From: an uncultured Ruminococcus sp. | GTDB taxonomy: Bacteria > Bacillota > Clostridia > Oscillospirales > Acutalibacteraceae | DNA length: 19,747 bases | Direction of reading: 5' to 3' | Assembly: GCA_946055445.1 (NCBI GenBank) | Contig: CAMGGF010000005.1 | Span: 1 to 19,747, forward strand | Shown here: in pieces, positions 6,593 to 14,033 of the stretch | How the letters are laid out: every line of letters starts with the position of its first letter | Numbering within the stretch: position 1 is the stretch's first letter | Program-made: the position numbers and the translations under genes | The notes under the pieces: generated by a model | What the model saw: the letters and a program-made list of their open reading frames with translations, nothing else | Databases searched by the model: none | What the model was told of the DNA's origin: nothing

Positions 6593-7122
6593 CCATAGAA
6601 AGTTTATTGGATGAAATCGAGGACATTCTCGAAGAAGGCAAAAGCGTGCCGTTTACATCAAACTTGTTGATTGATGTAGCCGAGATTAAGCGCGTCATTG
6701 AGGATATTCGTTTGAATATGCCCGACGAACTGATGCAAGCGCGAAAAATTGCTTCGGAACGCAAAGAGATTTTGGCGGCGGCACAAAACAGCGCCGATGA
6801 AATTATTGCGGCGGCGCACAAACGCGCAAAAGAGTTGGTTGAAGACCACGAAATCACCAAAGGTGCAGAAAGTGCCGCGGCAGATATTATGGCGCAAGCA
6901 CGCACACAGGCGGGCGAAATCGTGGAAGGGGCGCGCGCAACCGCTTCGGAACTGACTGACCAAGCGCAGAAATGGGCGAACGATATGCGCACAAGCGCGG
7001 GTGAGTATGTGGAGAACATAGTCGCGCTTGCCGACGAAAGCCTGACCAATTCCGTGAATGAAATCCGCCGTGCGCGTCAATCCCTCCGTGCGGCAGCACA
7101 GCACAAACGCACGGACAATTAA
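6589..7122 (+). CDS. Conserved coiled-coil protein of the rsmD-coaD operon (often annotated ATPase / V-type ATPase subunit H-like)
   Basis: A 177-residue, highly charged and alanine-rich protein. A short N-terminal part (1-45: LLDEIEDILEEGKSVPFTSN, then VAEIKRVIEDIR) resembles the conserved head of clostridial proteins encoded after coaD. Residues about 48-172 are almost entirely predicted helix with regular Ala/Glu/Gln spacing (AAAQNSADEIIAAAHKRAK and similar), like the stalk of DivIVA or ATPase b/H subunits. There is no signal peptide, no membrane segment and no nucleotide-binding motif, so the name ATPase is not supported as an activity. It overlaps coaD by ATGA. A role in cell-pole or division organisation is possible only by analogy with DivIVA; function is unknown. 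Confidence 0.75.
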   Translation: MTIESLLDEIEDILEEGKSVPFTSNLLIDVAEIKRVIEDIRLNMPDELMQARKIASERKEILAAAQNSADEIIAAAHKRAKELVEDHEITKGAESAAADIMAQARTQAGEIVEGARATASELTDQAQKWANDMRTSAGEYVENIVALADESLTNSVNEIRRARQSLRAAAQHKRTDN

Positions 7123-7133
7123 CCGAATGTTTT

Positions 7134-7168
7134 TTCACCTCGTCGCATAGATATGTGTACGAGGTGAA
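7134..7168 (+). promoter_or_regulatory. Hairpin masking the ribosome binding site of the DUF4830 gene
   Basis: TTCACCTCGT (7134-7143) is the exact reverse complement of ACGAGGTGAA (7159-7168). The stem continues as CGCAT (7144-7148) with ATGTG (7153-7157), one G-U, around an AGAT loop with a single bulged T at 7158. The right arm is the SD sequence GAGGTGA (7161-7167) itself. No T run follows, so it is not a terminator. Confidence 0.7.
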
Positions 7169-7173
7169 TGTTT

Positions 7174-7683
7174 ATGTTCGTATTTTCCGTACATAAAAGG
7201 CAAATTAAAATGGCGATTTTGATTCTTTGCATCGCCGTTGTGGCGGTCGCTTTTGCGGTTGTCAGTAACCAAGGCGTAAAAGCCGCAAAAGAGGCGCAGT
7301 TGAATGTGCGCGCGGGGACGGCAGAAGAACGCATTGCGTATCTGTCGCAATTCGGGTGGTCGGTTGAACCCGACCCGATTGAAGTCAGTGAAGTGATTAT
7401 TCCGGAAACATTCGATGAAACGTATATGCAGTACAACGAATTGCAAAAGTCGCAGGGCTTTGATTTGTCTGTTTATGCCGCCAAGCGTGTAAAACGGTGG
7501 ATTTACCGCGTGACCGATTATCCCGGTTATGAAAATCAGACTTGTATTCAGGCGACTTTGCTGATTTTTGACGGGCAAGTGATTGGCGGCGATATCTGCT
7601 CTACGGAAATTGACGGCTTTATGCACGGATTTGTAAAGGAAAGTACGGCGTTTTCAGCCGAAACAACACAAACGACATCATAA
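7174..7683 (+). CDS. DUF4830-domain protein with N-terminal membrane anchor
   Basis: A 169-residue protein. Residues about 14-33 (IKMAILILCIAVVAVAFAVV) are a hydrophobic anchor or signal, after a short basic start, so the rest is probably outside the membrane. The mature part matches DUF4830: EERIAYLSQFGWSVEPDP, the EVIIPETFDETYMQYNELQKSQGFDL segment, and a C-terminal IGGDICSTEIDGFMHGF. The function of this family, common in Oscillospirales-type Clostridia, is unknown. ATG 7174 is preferred to ATG 7168 because GAGGTGA (7161-7167) directly abuts 7168 but is six bases from 7174. Translation is probably limited by the hairpin that covers this SD. It sits between the coiled-coil gene and a pseudouridine synthase gene, with no obvious functional link. 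Confidence 0.83.
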   Translation: MFVFSVHKRQIKMAILILCIAVVAVAFAVVSNQGVKAAKEAQLNVRAGTAEERIAYLSQFGWSVEPDPIEVSEVIIPETFDETYMQYNELQKSQGFDLSVYAAKRVKRWIYRVTDYPGYENQTCIQATLLIFDGQVIGGDICSTEIDGFMHGFVKESTAFSAETTQTTS

Positions 7684-7701
7684 ACAGTAAGGACTTTTGC
7701 A

Positions 7702-8418
7702 ATGCCCAAGGAACGAATTGATAAAATGATTGCGAGCACCACTGCGCACAGTCGCAAAGAAGTGAAGGCGATGTTGCGGGAAAAGCGTGTTTTAGTCAAC
7801 GGCAATACGGTAACTGACGGTGCGTTTAAATTGGATATCGCGGCAGATACGGTCTGCATTGACGGCGTTGCGTTGCCGATGAAACGGTATATCTATCTTA
7901 TGCTGAACAAACCGCAGGGCATTGTGTCTGCCAGCCGTTCGGCGGCTGAAAAAACCGTGGTGGATTTGGTGCCGCCCGACCTGCGCCGTGACGGGCTTTT
8001 CCCCGCAGGGCGTTTGGATAAGGATACAACGGGTTTTGTGCTGCTGACCAATGACGGTGACTTTGCGCACCGTATTTTGTCCCCGAAAAATCATATTCAA
8101 AAAACCTATGTTGCGCGGTTGGCAGAGCCGATTACATCGGAAAAAATTGCCGTACTGCAAAGCGGTACAACCTTGCGCGACGGTACCGTACTTTTGCCTG
8201 CATCTGTGAAAATCATCGGCGAAGACGCGCAAACGGTGCAAATCAAAATTTGCGAGGGAAAATATCATCAAATCAAACGAATGCTCGCTTCCGTCGGGAA
8301 TCGTGTCACAGAACTTTCGCGCACACATATGGGTGCGTTACCGCTGGACAGCACCTTGGCACCGGGGGCGTGCCGGGCGTTAACCGAAGACGAAGTGCGG
8401 AAAATATGTGAAAAGTAA
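7702..8418 (+). CDS. RsuA-family pseudouridine synthase (16S rRNA U516 type)
   Basis: A 238-residue enzyme that isomerises uridine to pseudouridine in rRNA. An N-terminal S4 RNA-binding domain (about 3-58, with RIDKMIASTTAHSRKEVKAM) is followed by the catalytic domain with YLMLNKPQGIVSA (65-77), the catalytic GRLDKDTTG (103-111, Asp106), LLTNDGDFAHRI and EGKYHQIKRMLASVG. KDTTG rather than RESEG at the active site, with the H-Q-I-K-R motif, fits RsuA (16S U516) better than RluB, RluE or RluF. AAGGAC lies upstream of ATG 7702. It is the last gene of this group, closed by the terminator at 8432-8459. A second member of the family lies at 18457-19200. Confidence 0.9.
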   Translation: MPKERIDKMIASTTAHSRKEVKAMLREKRVLVNGNTVTDGAFKLDIAADTVCIDGVALPMKRYIYLMLNKPQGIVSASRSAAEKTVVDLVPPDLRRDGLFPAGRLDKDTTGFVLLTNDGDFAHRILSPKNHIQKTYVARLAEPITSEKIAVLQSGTTLRDGTVLLPASVKIIGEDAQTVQIKICEGKYHQIKRMLASVGNRVTELSRTHMGALPLDSTLAPGACRALTEDEVRKICEK

Positions 8419-8431
8419 ACAGAACGGCAAC

Positions 8432-8459
8432 AACGGTATGTGCAGACATACCGTTTTTT
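8432..8459 (+). terminator. Intrinsic terminator after the RsuA-type gene
   Basis: AACGGTATGT (8432-8441) pairs perfectly with ACATACCGTT (8446-8455) around GCAG, followed by a T run to 8459. It begins 14 bases after the stop and closes the rsmD-to-rsuA group. Confidence 0.95.
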
Positions 8460-8521
8460 CTTTGGTACTGTGTATATTGTTCTTTCATATACTGTGGTAA
8501 GAACAGTTCGGTGGTGTAACT

Positions 8522-8743
8522 ATGAAAAAAGTCATTTTGAAAGTTGGCTCTGTAACGTATGCGATGAAAGCCAAAAGCATTTTACAGCGCCACGGTATGC
8601 GCGCCAGCGTAATAAAAACCGTCAGTACAAAGAAAAACGAGGGGTGCGGCTATTCGGTTGCCGTGGAGAATCCGTATCAAAATATCGGAGAAATCTTGCG
8701 GCGTGAAGGCATAGTCGTGACCGAAATGAAGTGGGAAAAATGA
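8522..8743 (+). CDS. DUF3343 protein (putative Se/S carrier-like)
   Basis: A 73-residue protein matching DUF3343 (Pfam Se_S_carrier-like). It has a beta-alpha-beta start (KKVILKVGSVTYAMKAKSIL), then RASVIKTV, and the conserved GCGYSV loop with Cys42, the likely sulfur- or selenium-handling residue. The short C-terminal part (IGEILRREGIV) fits the family. Its TGA overlaps the cysteine desulfurase start by ATGA, a widespread pairing in Clostridia. That suggests the desulfurase passes persulfide sulfur, or selenium, to this small carrier; this is inference, since the family is not well characterised. No selD or selenium-dependent enzyme gene is in view. It follows a strong terminator, so the pair needs its own promoter in 8460-8521, where I found no convincing sigma-A match. 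Confidence 0.85.
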   Translation: MKKVILKVGSVTYAMKAKSILQRHGMRASVIKTVSTKKNEGCGYSVAVENPYQNIGEILRREGIVVTEMKWEK

Positions 8744-9888
8744 TATATTTCGACAATGCGGCGACAACGTATCCAAAGCCACCGTCCGTTTTGCGTGCCG
8801 TGCAAACCGCCGTAACGCGATACGGTGCGAATCCGGGCAGGGCAGGGCATAAACTTGCGGTGGAAACGGCCCAACAGGTGTATTTTGCGCGCGAAACCGT
8901 TGCGCGATTTTTTGATTTGCCATCGTGTGAAAATGTCATTTTTAGCAAAAACTGCACAGAGGCATTGAATACCGTCATAAAAGGACTCGCGCAAAAGGGC
9001 GGTCATTTCGTGTGTTCCGATTTAGAGCATAATGCGGTTGTCCGCCCGTTAGAAGCGCTTCGTCTGCAAGGGTTATGTACTTGGACGGCGGCTTCGGTCG
9101 GTGAAACAGACGAGGAAACGGTTGAAAACTTCAAAAAATGCCTGCGTCCGAATACAACGGCGATTATCTGCACAGGGGCGTCTAATGTATTCGGCAAGCG
9201 TTTGCCGATACGCGCCTTGGCAGACCTTGCGCATAAATACGGGATACACCTCGCGGTTGATGCGGCGCAAACGGCGGGAATTACACCGATTTCCATGCAG
9301 AAAGACGGGATAGACTTTCTGTGCGCGCCCGGGCACAAAGGGCTTTACGGCATCATGGGTACGGGTGTTCTTTTGTGTAACTGCGATGTTTTGCTGAAAC
9401 CGTTGACGCAAGGCGGAACAGGGGTGCTTTCCGCGCAACTGACACAGCCCGAAACCTATCCGGAACGGTTGGAAAGCGGCACGGTAAATGTGCCGGGCAT
9501 TCTTTCCCTGACGGCGGGCATACAATTTGCGGAACGCAAAGGCGTAGAACGGATATATGCCCGTGAAACAGCGCATACGGTTCGTATCGAAACTGCGCTT
9601 CGGGAAATGAAAAATATTGCACTGTATACCGATGCGGCTGCACAAAACAAAGCGTATGTACCGTTGCTTTCGTTCAATGTGCACGGTATGCACAGCGAAG
9701 AAGTCGCGGCGCAGTTGTCCGCGGATGATATTGCGGTGCGTGCGGGTTTGCATTGCGCTGTTTTGGCGCATACGGCATACAATACTGCGGAAATCGGAAC
9801 GGTAAGAATTTGCCCGTCGGTATTCACAACGGAAAAAGATGTAAATAGTTTATTAAATTCTATTTTTAAAATTGCAAAAAGCGCTTAA
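8740..9888 (+). CDS. Cysteine desulfurase family protein (class V aminotransferase fold)
   Basis: A 382-residue PLP enzyme expected to remove sulfur from cysteine, forming alanine and an enzyme-bound persulfide. It starts with the family's MIYFDNAATTYPKP. Other landmarks are DLEHNAVVRP (94-103, His97), LAVDAAQTAG (171-180, with PLP-ring Asp174), APGHKGLYG (196-204, PLP-binding Lys200) and VRAGLHCA (333-340, with Cys339 as persulfide cysteine). The HK(G)LYG context and EGI(D)F-like segment (KDGIDF 188-193) match the TIGR01977-type subfamily rather than IscS or SufS. ATG 8740 overlaps the DUF3343 stop; the earlier in-frame GTG 8731 has no suitable ribosome site. The target is probably the DUF3343 carrier. 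The unit ends in a terminator at 9895-9955. Confidence 0.92.
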   Translation: MIYFDNAATTYPKPPSVLRAVQTAVTRYGANPGRAGHKLAVETAQQVYFARETVARFFDLPSCENVIFSKNCTEALNTVIKGLAQKGGHFVCSDLEHNAVVRPLEALRLQGLCTWTAASVGETDEETVENFKKCLRPNTTAIICTGASNVFGKRLPIRALADLAHKYGIHLAVDAAQTAGITPISMQKDGIDFLCAPGHKGLYGIMGTGVLLCNCDVLLKPLTQGGTGVLSAQLTQPETYPERLESGTVNVPGILSLTAGIQFAERKGVERIYARETAHTVRIETALREMKNIALYTDAAAQNKAYVPLLSFNVHGMHSEEVAAQLSADDIAVRAGLHCAVLAHTAYNTAEIGTVRICPSVFTTEKDVNSLLNSIFKIAKSA

Positions 9889-9900
9889 GTATGATACAAT
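9872..9900 (+). promoter_or_regulatory. Promoter of cdaA inside the desulfurase 3' end
   Basis: TTGCAA (9872-9877) and TACAAT (9895-9900) are spaced by exactly 17 bases. The -35 lies within the last codons of the desulfurase gene. The -10 is identical with the first six bases of the left arm of the downstream terminator hairpin. The start site would be near 9907. Confidence 0.7.
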
Positions 9901-9955
9901 ATATCGTGATTATATATGTGCATTTTCAGCACTTCGCGATATATTGTATTTTTTT
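9895..9955 (+). terminator. Terminator of the DUF3343-desulfurase unit, overlapping the cdaA promoter
   Basis: TACAATATATCGTGA (9895-9909) pairs with TCGCGATATATTGTA (9934-9948), 15 base pairs with one G-U. An inner stem GTGC (9918-9921) / GCAC (9929-9932) lies in the loop, and seven T follow (9949-9955). A transcript begun at the cdaA promoter (about 9907) would contain almost none of the left arm and should escape. Confidence 0.85.
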
Positions 9956-9973
9956 AGGGAAACAGGTGTTTTT

Positions 9974-10867
9974 ATGCAGTTAACACTCAATTTTGCCGAC
10001 ACTTTGGAGGAAATCGGCAAAGCAATATTAAGTTTTAACAGTTTGGCGGATGTATTGGATGTTTTGCTCGTTGCATTTGTCATATACAGTGCGATTAAAC
10101 TGATACGGGAAACACGCGCCATTCAGTTGGCAAAAGGATTTGTTTTGCTGGTGTTCATTTATGCAGTTGTGTATTTACTGCATATGCAAGTCAGCACCTA
10201 TATGTTTTCTATGATTTTTTCCAATATTCTTTTGGTGTTGGTTATCATTTTTTCGCCCGAAATTCGCCACGCACTCGAAAGCGTAGGCAGAAGCAGTGTA
10301 TCGAATTTCAATTTTTTCGGGTTTAAGAACAGCGAAGATTTGCGCAAACAAGAAGAGCAAATCAAAATGATAAACGCCGTCACAAAGGCTTGCGCGGATA
10401 TGAGCGATAAAAAAATCGGTGCGTTAATGGTGTTTGAAAAGGAAAGCATTCTCGGGGAGATTATTCAAACCGGTACAACCGTGGATGCCGAAGTGTCCGC
10501 AGAACTTATCGGGAATATTTTTTATCCGAAAGCGCCGTTGCACGACGGTGCGGCTGTGATTCGCAAATCCCGCGTTGCGGCGGCGGGCTGTATATTACCG
10601 TTGACGCAAAATAACAATGTCAGCAGTGAACTCGGTACAAGACACCGTGCGGCAATCGGTATGAGTGAGCAAACCGATGCATTGGTTGTTGTGGTTTCCG
10701 AAGAGACCGGCGGCATTTCTGTTGCGCAAAAAGGCACTTTGCGGCGCAATCTTTCCAGCGGCGATTTGCGCGAATTGTTGATGCAAAACTTTGTGAAATC
10801 CGAGAATGAGGAAGACAGCAAACTGAAAAAACTTTTGAAAGGGCGGCAGAAACATGAAGATGAATAA
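9974..10867 (+). CDS. cdaA: Diadenylate cyclase CdaA
   Basis: A 297-residue enzyme that condenses two ATP into cyclic di-AMP, the second messenger controlling potassium and osmolyte balance and wall integrity in Firmicutes. Three membrane helices lie at about 27-45, 53-70 and 77-95. The cytoplasmic DAC domain (about 125-270) has the catalytic HDGA (190-193) and the RHRAAIG motif (223-229). A charged tail (277-297) follows. ATG 9974 is chosen because AGGTG (9964-9968) precedes it and family members start about 25 residues before the first helix; the longer in-frame reading begins inside the desulfurase gene and its terminator. The stop overlaps cdaR by 14 bases. Own promoter at 9872-9900. Confidence 0.97.
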   Translation: MQLTLNFADTLEEIGKAILSFNSLADVLDVLLVAFVIYSAIKLIRETRAIQLAKGFVLLVFIYAVVYLLHMQVSTYMFSMIFSNILLVLVIIFSPEIRHALESVGRSSVSNFNFFGFKNSEDLRKQEEQIKMINAVTKACADMSDKKIGALMVFEKESILGEIIQTGTTVDAEVSAELIGNIFYPKAPLHDGAAVIRKSRVAAAGCILPLTQNNNVSSELGTRHRAAIGMSEQTDALVVVVSEETGGISVAQKGTLRRNLSSGDLRELLMQNFVKSENEEDSKLKKLLKGRQKHEDE

Positions 10868-12173
10868 CGAAAATACCAACCAAAATGTTGCCGCTGAAAA
10901 AAAGGTTTACAGCGGCCTGCGAAGCATCATCTATAACAACAAAATCGCAATGTTGTTTTCTCTCGTTGCGGCGTTTGCAATTTGGATTTGGGTTGCGATT
11001 GAAAAAAGTCCGGTTGTGGAAGTGACCGTCAGTTCCGTTCCTGTAAAAATTGATATGGAAAACAGCGTGCCGGCGCAACTGAATTTGCAAACCTTCGGGC
11101 AAACGGAGTTTTCCGTGGATGTGACGGTTACAGGCAAGCGCTTTGTTGTATCTACGCTCGCACCGGAGGATATTACCGTTACCGCACAGACAAATTACGT
11201 GGATTCCGCCGGAAATAAATCGTTGCAGTTAAAAGCAGTATCGGCTTCCGGTAAGGATTTTGATATTGTGCGTTTGTCGCAGAATTACATTGATGTGTAT
11301 TTTGACACTTATAAAGAAGCGGAATTTGCCGTTGTTGCAAAAATCACCGCGCCGAATAATCAGCCTGTAACCGACGGTTGTATTCTCGGCGATGTTTTGT
11401 TCTCCAAAAACACGGTTATTGTCAGCGGCCCTTCAACCGAGGTCAATAAAATCACGGGCGTTGTTGCGGAAACTGCCGTCAGCGCGCCGCTTACCGCGAC
11501 CACTACGGTGCAGCCGGAAATCAAACTGCAAACCGAAAATGCAGAGGTGCTCTCCAATATAAAAATTAACACAGGGGATACCGCCATCACGATGACGATG
11601 CCGGTTCTCAAAAGAGTTACCTTGCCAACCTCGGTTACATTCCGTAATACGCCGACAGGTTATTTGAATGAAAGCGTACCGTATACGGTTTCGCCCTCTA
11701 AAATCGAGGCGGCTGTACCGATTGAAAAAATTGATGAAATCAAAAGTATCAGCGTCGGCACCGTGGATTTTGCCGAATTGGATATCGGCAACAATTTCTT
11801 TAATTTTAAGGCGTCGGATATTACGGAGTATGCAATCACTGACAGTTCGGCGCGCTTTAAAGTCAATGTGAATATGACGGGCCTTACATCTGCTACCTTT
11901 TCCGTGCCGCCGCAAAATATCACCGTGACGGCGCAAAAAGACGGATATACGGCTACCGTTATCGCCGAGCCGATTGAAAATGTCCGTGTTATCGGCACGC
12001 CGGAAGAAATAGCCGCGCTGACCAATGAAATGATGTTTGCCGAAGTCGATCTGTCCGATGCGAATTTGCAGGCGGGCGAGCAAAGTGTCAAGGCACGCAT
12101 TGTCATTAAAGGCAGTACAAAGGCGTGGGTGTCGGGTACCTATTCGGTTCGTGTGCGCGCGGCCGCATCGTAA
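10854..12173 (+). CDS. cdaR: CdaR (YbbR-domain) regulator of diadenylate cyclase
   Basis: A 439-residue protein with one N-terminal membrane helix (about 31-49, ending WIWVAIEKS) after a cytoplasmic start. The rest is extracytoplasmic beta-rich YbbR repeats. The repeat unit is recognisable by phrases of the type FSVDVTVTGKRFVVSTLAPEDITVTA, VIVSGPSTEVNKITGVVAETAV and VRVIGTPEEIAALTNEMMFAEVDLS. Three to four units are likely. In Bacillus and Listeria, CdaR binds CdaA and tunes cyclic di-AMP output; the 14-base overlap with cdaA here fits a complex made in fixed ratio. glmM, the usual third gene in Bacillus, does not follow. The start could also be ATG 10860, two codons later. Confidence 0.92.
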   Translation: MKMNNENTNQNVAAEKKVYSGLRSIIYNNKIAMLFSLVAAFAIWIWVAIEKSPVVEVTVSSVPVKIDMENSVPAQLNLQTFGQTEFSVDVTVTGKRFVVSTLAPEDITVTAQTNYVDSAGNKSLQLKAVSASGKDFDIVRLSQNYIDVYFDTYKEAEFAVVAKITAPNNQPVTDGCILGDVLFSKNTVIVSGPSTEVNKITGVVAETAVSAPLTATTTVQPEIKLQTENAEVLSNIKINTGDTAITMTMPVLKRVTLPTSVTFRNTPTGYLNESVPYTVSPSKIEAAVPIEKIDEIKSISVGTVDFAELDIGNNFFNFKASDITEYAITDSSARFKVNVNMTGLTSATFSVPPQNITVTAQKDGYTATVIAEPIENVRVIGTPEEIAALTNEMMFAEVDLSDANLQAGEQSVKARIVIKGSTKAWVSGTYSVRVRAAAS

Positions 12174-12194
12174 TGTTTTTGGAAAGGAAAATGC

Positions 12195-13169
12195 GTGTTG
12201 AAAGAAAAACAAACGAAATTCGCTTCGGTCGGCGGGCAGGCGTTGATTGAGGGGATTATGATGAAAGGCCCGAAAGGGGCCGCGATGTCCGTTCGTCTGC
12301 CGAGCGGCGAAATTGAAACGGAATTTAAACACGAAACACCGTGGCGTGAAAAAAATGCATTTTTTAAACTTCCCTTGGTTCGCGGTATTGTGGGTTTTGT
12401 TGAGTCTTTGGCTACCGGATACAAATACTTGATGGAGTCCGCCGAAAAATCCACCCAAGGTTTAGAAGATGACACGGAAAACCTGTCCAAAGTTGACCGT
12501 TGGATTAACGACCATTTCGGTGAAAAAATGATGAATTTCATCGGTGTGATATCTGCGGTTTTGGGCTTTGGTTTGGCGTTTGTTCTGTTTATGTGGTTGC
12601 CGTCTTTTTTGGTGGATACGCTGACTCGAAATACGCTTTTGAACTATCACGCTTTGTTTGAGGGCATCATTCGTGTCGTGATTTTCGTGATTTATCTTTT
12701 GTTGGTGTCGCAAATGAAAGACATTAAGCGTGTGTTTATGTATCACGGCGCAGAGCACAAATCCATTTTCTGCTTTGAACGCGGATTGGAATTGACCGTG
12801 GAAAATGTCAAAAAACAAAAGCGCTTTCATCCGCGTTGCGGCACAAGTTTTATGTTTGTTATGATTTTGTTGAGCATTTTGCTCTCCTCTGCGCTTGTGC
12901 TGATATTTCCTGCATTGGCTACGGTGAACCGCGCGCTTTGGATTGCTGTGAAACTTCTGATTTTGCCGCTGGTTATGGGGCTCGGATACGAGTTTATTCG
13001 CTATGCGGGTAAACACGATAATCTTTTGGTGAAAATCCTTGCCGCCCCGGGCCTTTGGATGCAGCGTATTACCACCAAAGAGCCGACCGATGATATTATC
13101 GAAGTCGGTATTGCCGCATTACAGGCGGTTTTGGACGGCGAAACGCCAACGGAAGAAACGGAACAATGA
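12195..13169 (+). CDS. DUF1385 integral membrane protein (YqhQ family)
   Basis: A 324-residue membrane protein of unknown function. The N-terminal region SVGGQALIEGIMMKGP (11-26) and the central MYHGAEHKSI (182-191) and HPRCGTSF (212-219) blocks are the family's conserved motifs; their His, Glu and Cys suggest metal or catalytic roles, unproven. Membrane helices lie at about 113-138, 157-173, 217-239 and 247-266. The start is GTG 12195, preceded by AAAGGA (12183-12188). The nearby ATG 12191 is in another frame and stops after about 20 codons. It overlaps prmC by ATGA. The DUF1385-prmC order is common in Clostridia, often followed by prfA, which is absent here. Confidence 0.9.
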   Translation: MLKEKQTKFASVGGQALIEGIMMKGPKGAAMSVRLPSGEIETEFKHETPWREKNAFFKLPLVRGIVGFVESLATGYKYLMESAEKSTQGLEDDTENLSKVDRWINDHFGEKMMNFIGVISAVLGFGLAFVLFMWLPSFLVDTLTRNTLLNYHALFEGIIRVVIFVIYLLLVSQMKDIKRVFMYHGAEHKSIFCFERGLELTVENVKKQKRFHPRCGTSFMFVMILLSILLSSALVLIFPALATVNRALWIAVKLLILPLVMGLGYEFIRYAGKHDNLLVKILAAPGLWMQRITTKEPTDDIIEVGIAALQAVLDGETPTEETEQ

Positions 13170-14005
13170 CGGTCAGAGAAGTATATCTGCGCGGTGTGCA
13201 AGCGCTTAAAATGGTTGCTGATGATGACGCGGTGTTTGTGTGCGATTGTTTGTTGGAATATGCAACGGGGATTTCCAAAACACAGCGTTTGGCAAATCCC
13301 GCCAAAGAGGTTTCAAAAGACGGACAAGCCCGTTTTTCCTCTGTTTTGGAACGCCGCCTGCGCGGTGAGCCGTTGCAGTATATTTTAGGAAAATGGTCTT
13401 TTTACGGGCGGGATTTTTTCGTTGGAGAGGGCGTGCTGATTCCGCGCCCCGAAACCGAACAACTGGTTGAAACGGCAAATATGCACATTCGCCGCGGCGG
13501 TTACCGTGTCATCTTCGATTTGTGTGCGGGAAGCGGCTGTATCGGTTTGACGGTGGCTTTGGAAAATCCGCAGGTGAAAGTATATTTGTTTGAAAAGTAT
13601 GATGCGGCACTATACTATTTACAAAAAAACCGTGACGCGCTCGGCGTAAAGAATGCAGAAATTGTGCAAGCAGACATTTTGACTTACACGCCCGAAAACG
13701 GGTTTTATGCCGATATGCTGTTGTCCAATCCGCCGTATATTCCGTCCGAAGCGCTTTCTTCTTTGCAATTGGAAGTGCAAAAAGAGCCGCGCACTGCCTT
13801 GGACGGCGGGGCAGACGGTTTGCATTTTTACAGAGCCATTGCCAAGCGTTGGTTGCCGTATCTCAAACCGCGCGGGGAGTTGCTGTTTGAATGCGGCGAT
13901 GGGCAGGGGGCGGCAATCGCCTCTGTTTTCCGAGAAAAAACCGCCGCGCAAACCGTGTTGTATGACTTTAATGATATTGACAGATTTGTCCAAATCACTG
14001 TATAA
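13166..14005 (+). CDS. prmC: Release factor glutamine methyltransferase
   Basis: A 279-residue SAM-dependent enzyme that methylates the glutamine of the GGQ motif in peptide chain release factors RF1 and RF2, speeding translation termination. The N-terminal helical domain (1-75) ends in GEPLQYILG. VLIPRPETEQL (90-100) is the PrmC signature. The SAM loop is DLCAGSGCIGL (118-128), and the catalytic NPPY is at 188-191, which distinguishes it from rRNA methyltransferases with DPPY. EPRTALDGGADGLHFYR (207-223) is also conserved. The start overlaps the DUF1385 stop (ATGA). Its 3' end contains the promoter of the following gene, and prfA is not adjacent. Confidence 0.96.
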   Translation: MTVREVYLRGVQALKMVADDDAVFVCDCLLEYATGISKTQRLANPAKEVSKDGQARFSSVLERRLRGEPLQYILGKWSFYGRDFFVGEGVLIPRPETEQLVETANMHIRRGGYRVIFDLCAGSGCIGLTVALENPQVKVYLFEKYDAALYYLQKNRDALGVKNAEIVQADILTYTPENGFYADMLLSNPPYIPSEALSSLQLEVQKEPRTALDGGADGLHFYRAIAKRWLPYLKPRGELLFECGDGQGAAIASVFREKTAAQTVLYDFNDIDRFVQITV

Positions 14006-14006
14006 T
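13977..14006 (+). promoter_or_regulatory. Strong promoter of the M50 protease-scpAB operon
   Basis: TTGACA (13977-13982) and TATAAT (14001-14006) are both perfect consensus boxes, spaced 18 bases, overlapping the end of prmC. The predicted start is near 14013, about 20 bases before the M50 start codon. Confidence 0.85.
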
Positions 14007-14033
14007 ATAAAAACGGATTTTTAGGAGAAAATT

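Noticed and set aside
8467..8494. CATATACT with an AC about 17 bases upstream, reminiscent of a sporulation sigma factor (SigE/SigK) promoter before DUF3343
   Set aside because: Only part of the consensus is met, and AT-rich intergenic DNA often gives such matches. No link of the pair to sporulation is known to me.
9872..9973. N-terminal extension of CdaA to an upstream in-frame start
   Set aside because: It would begin inside the desulfurase gene and translate through its terminator; ATG 9974 has an SD and gives the normal family length.
12191..12250. ATG at 12191 as start of the DUF1385 gene
   Set aside because: It is in another frame and reaches a stop after about 20 codons; GTG 12195 keeps the family N-terminus.
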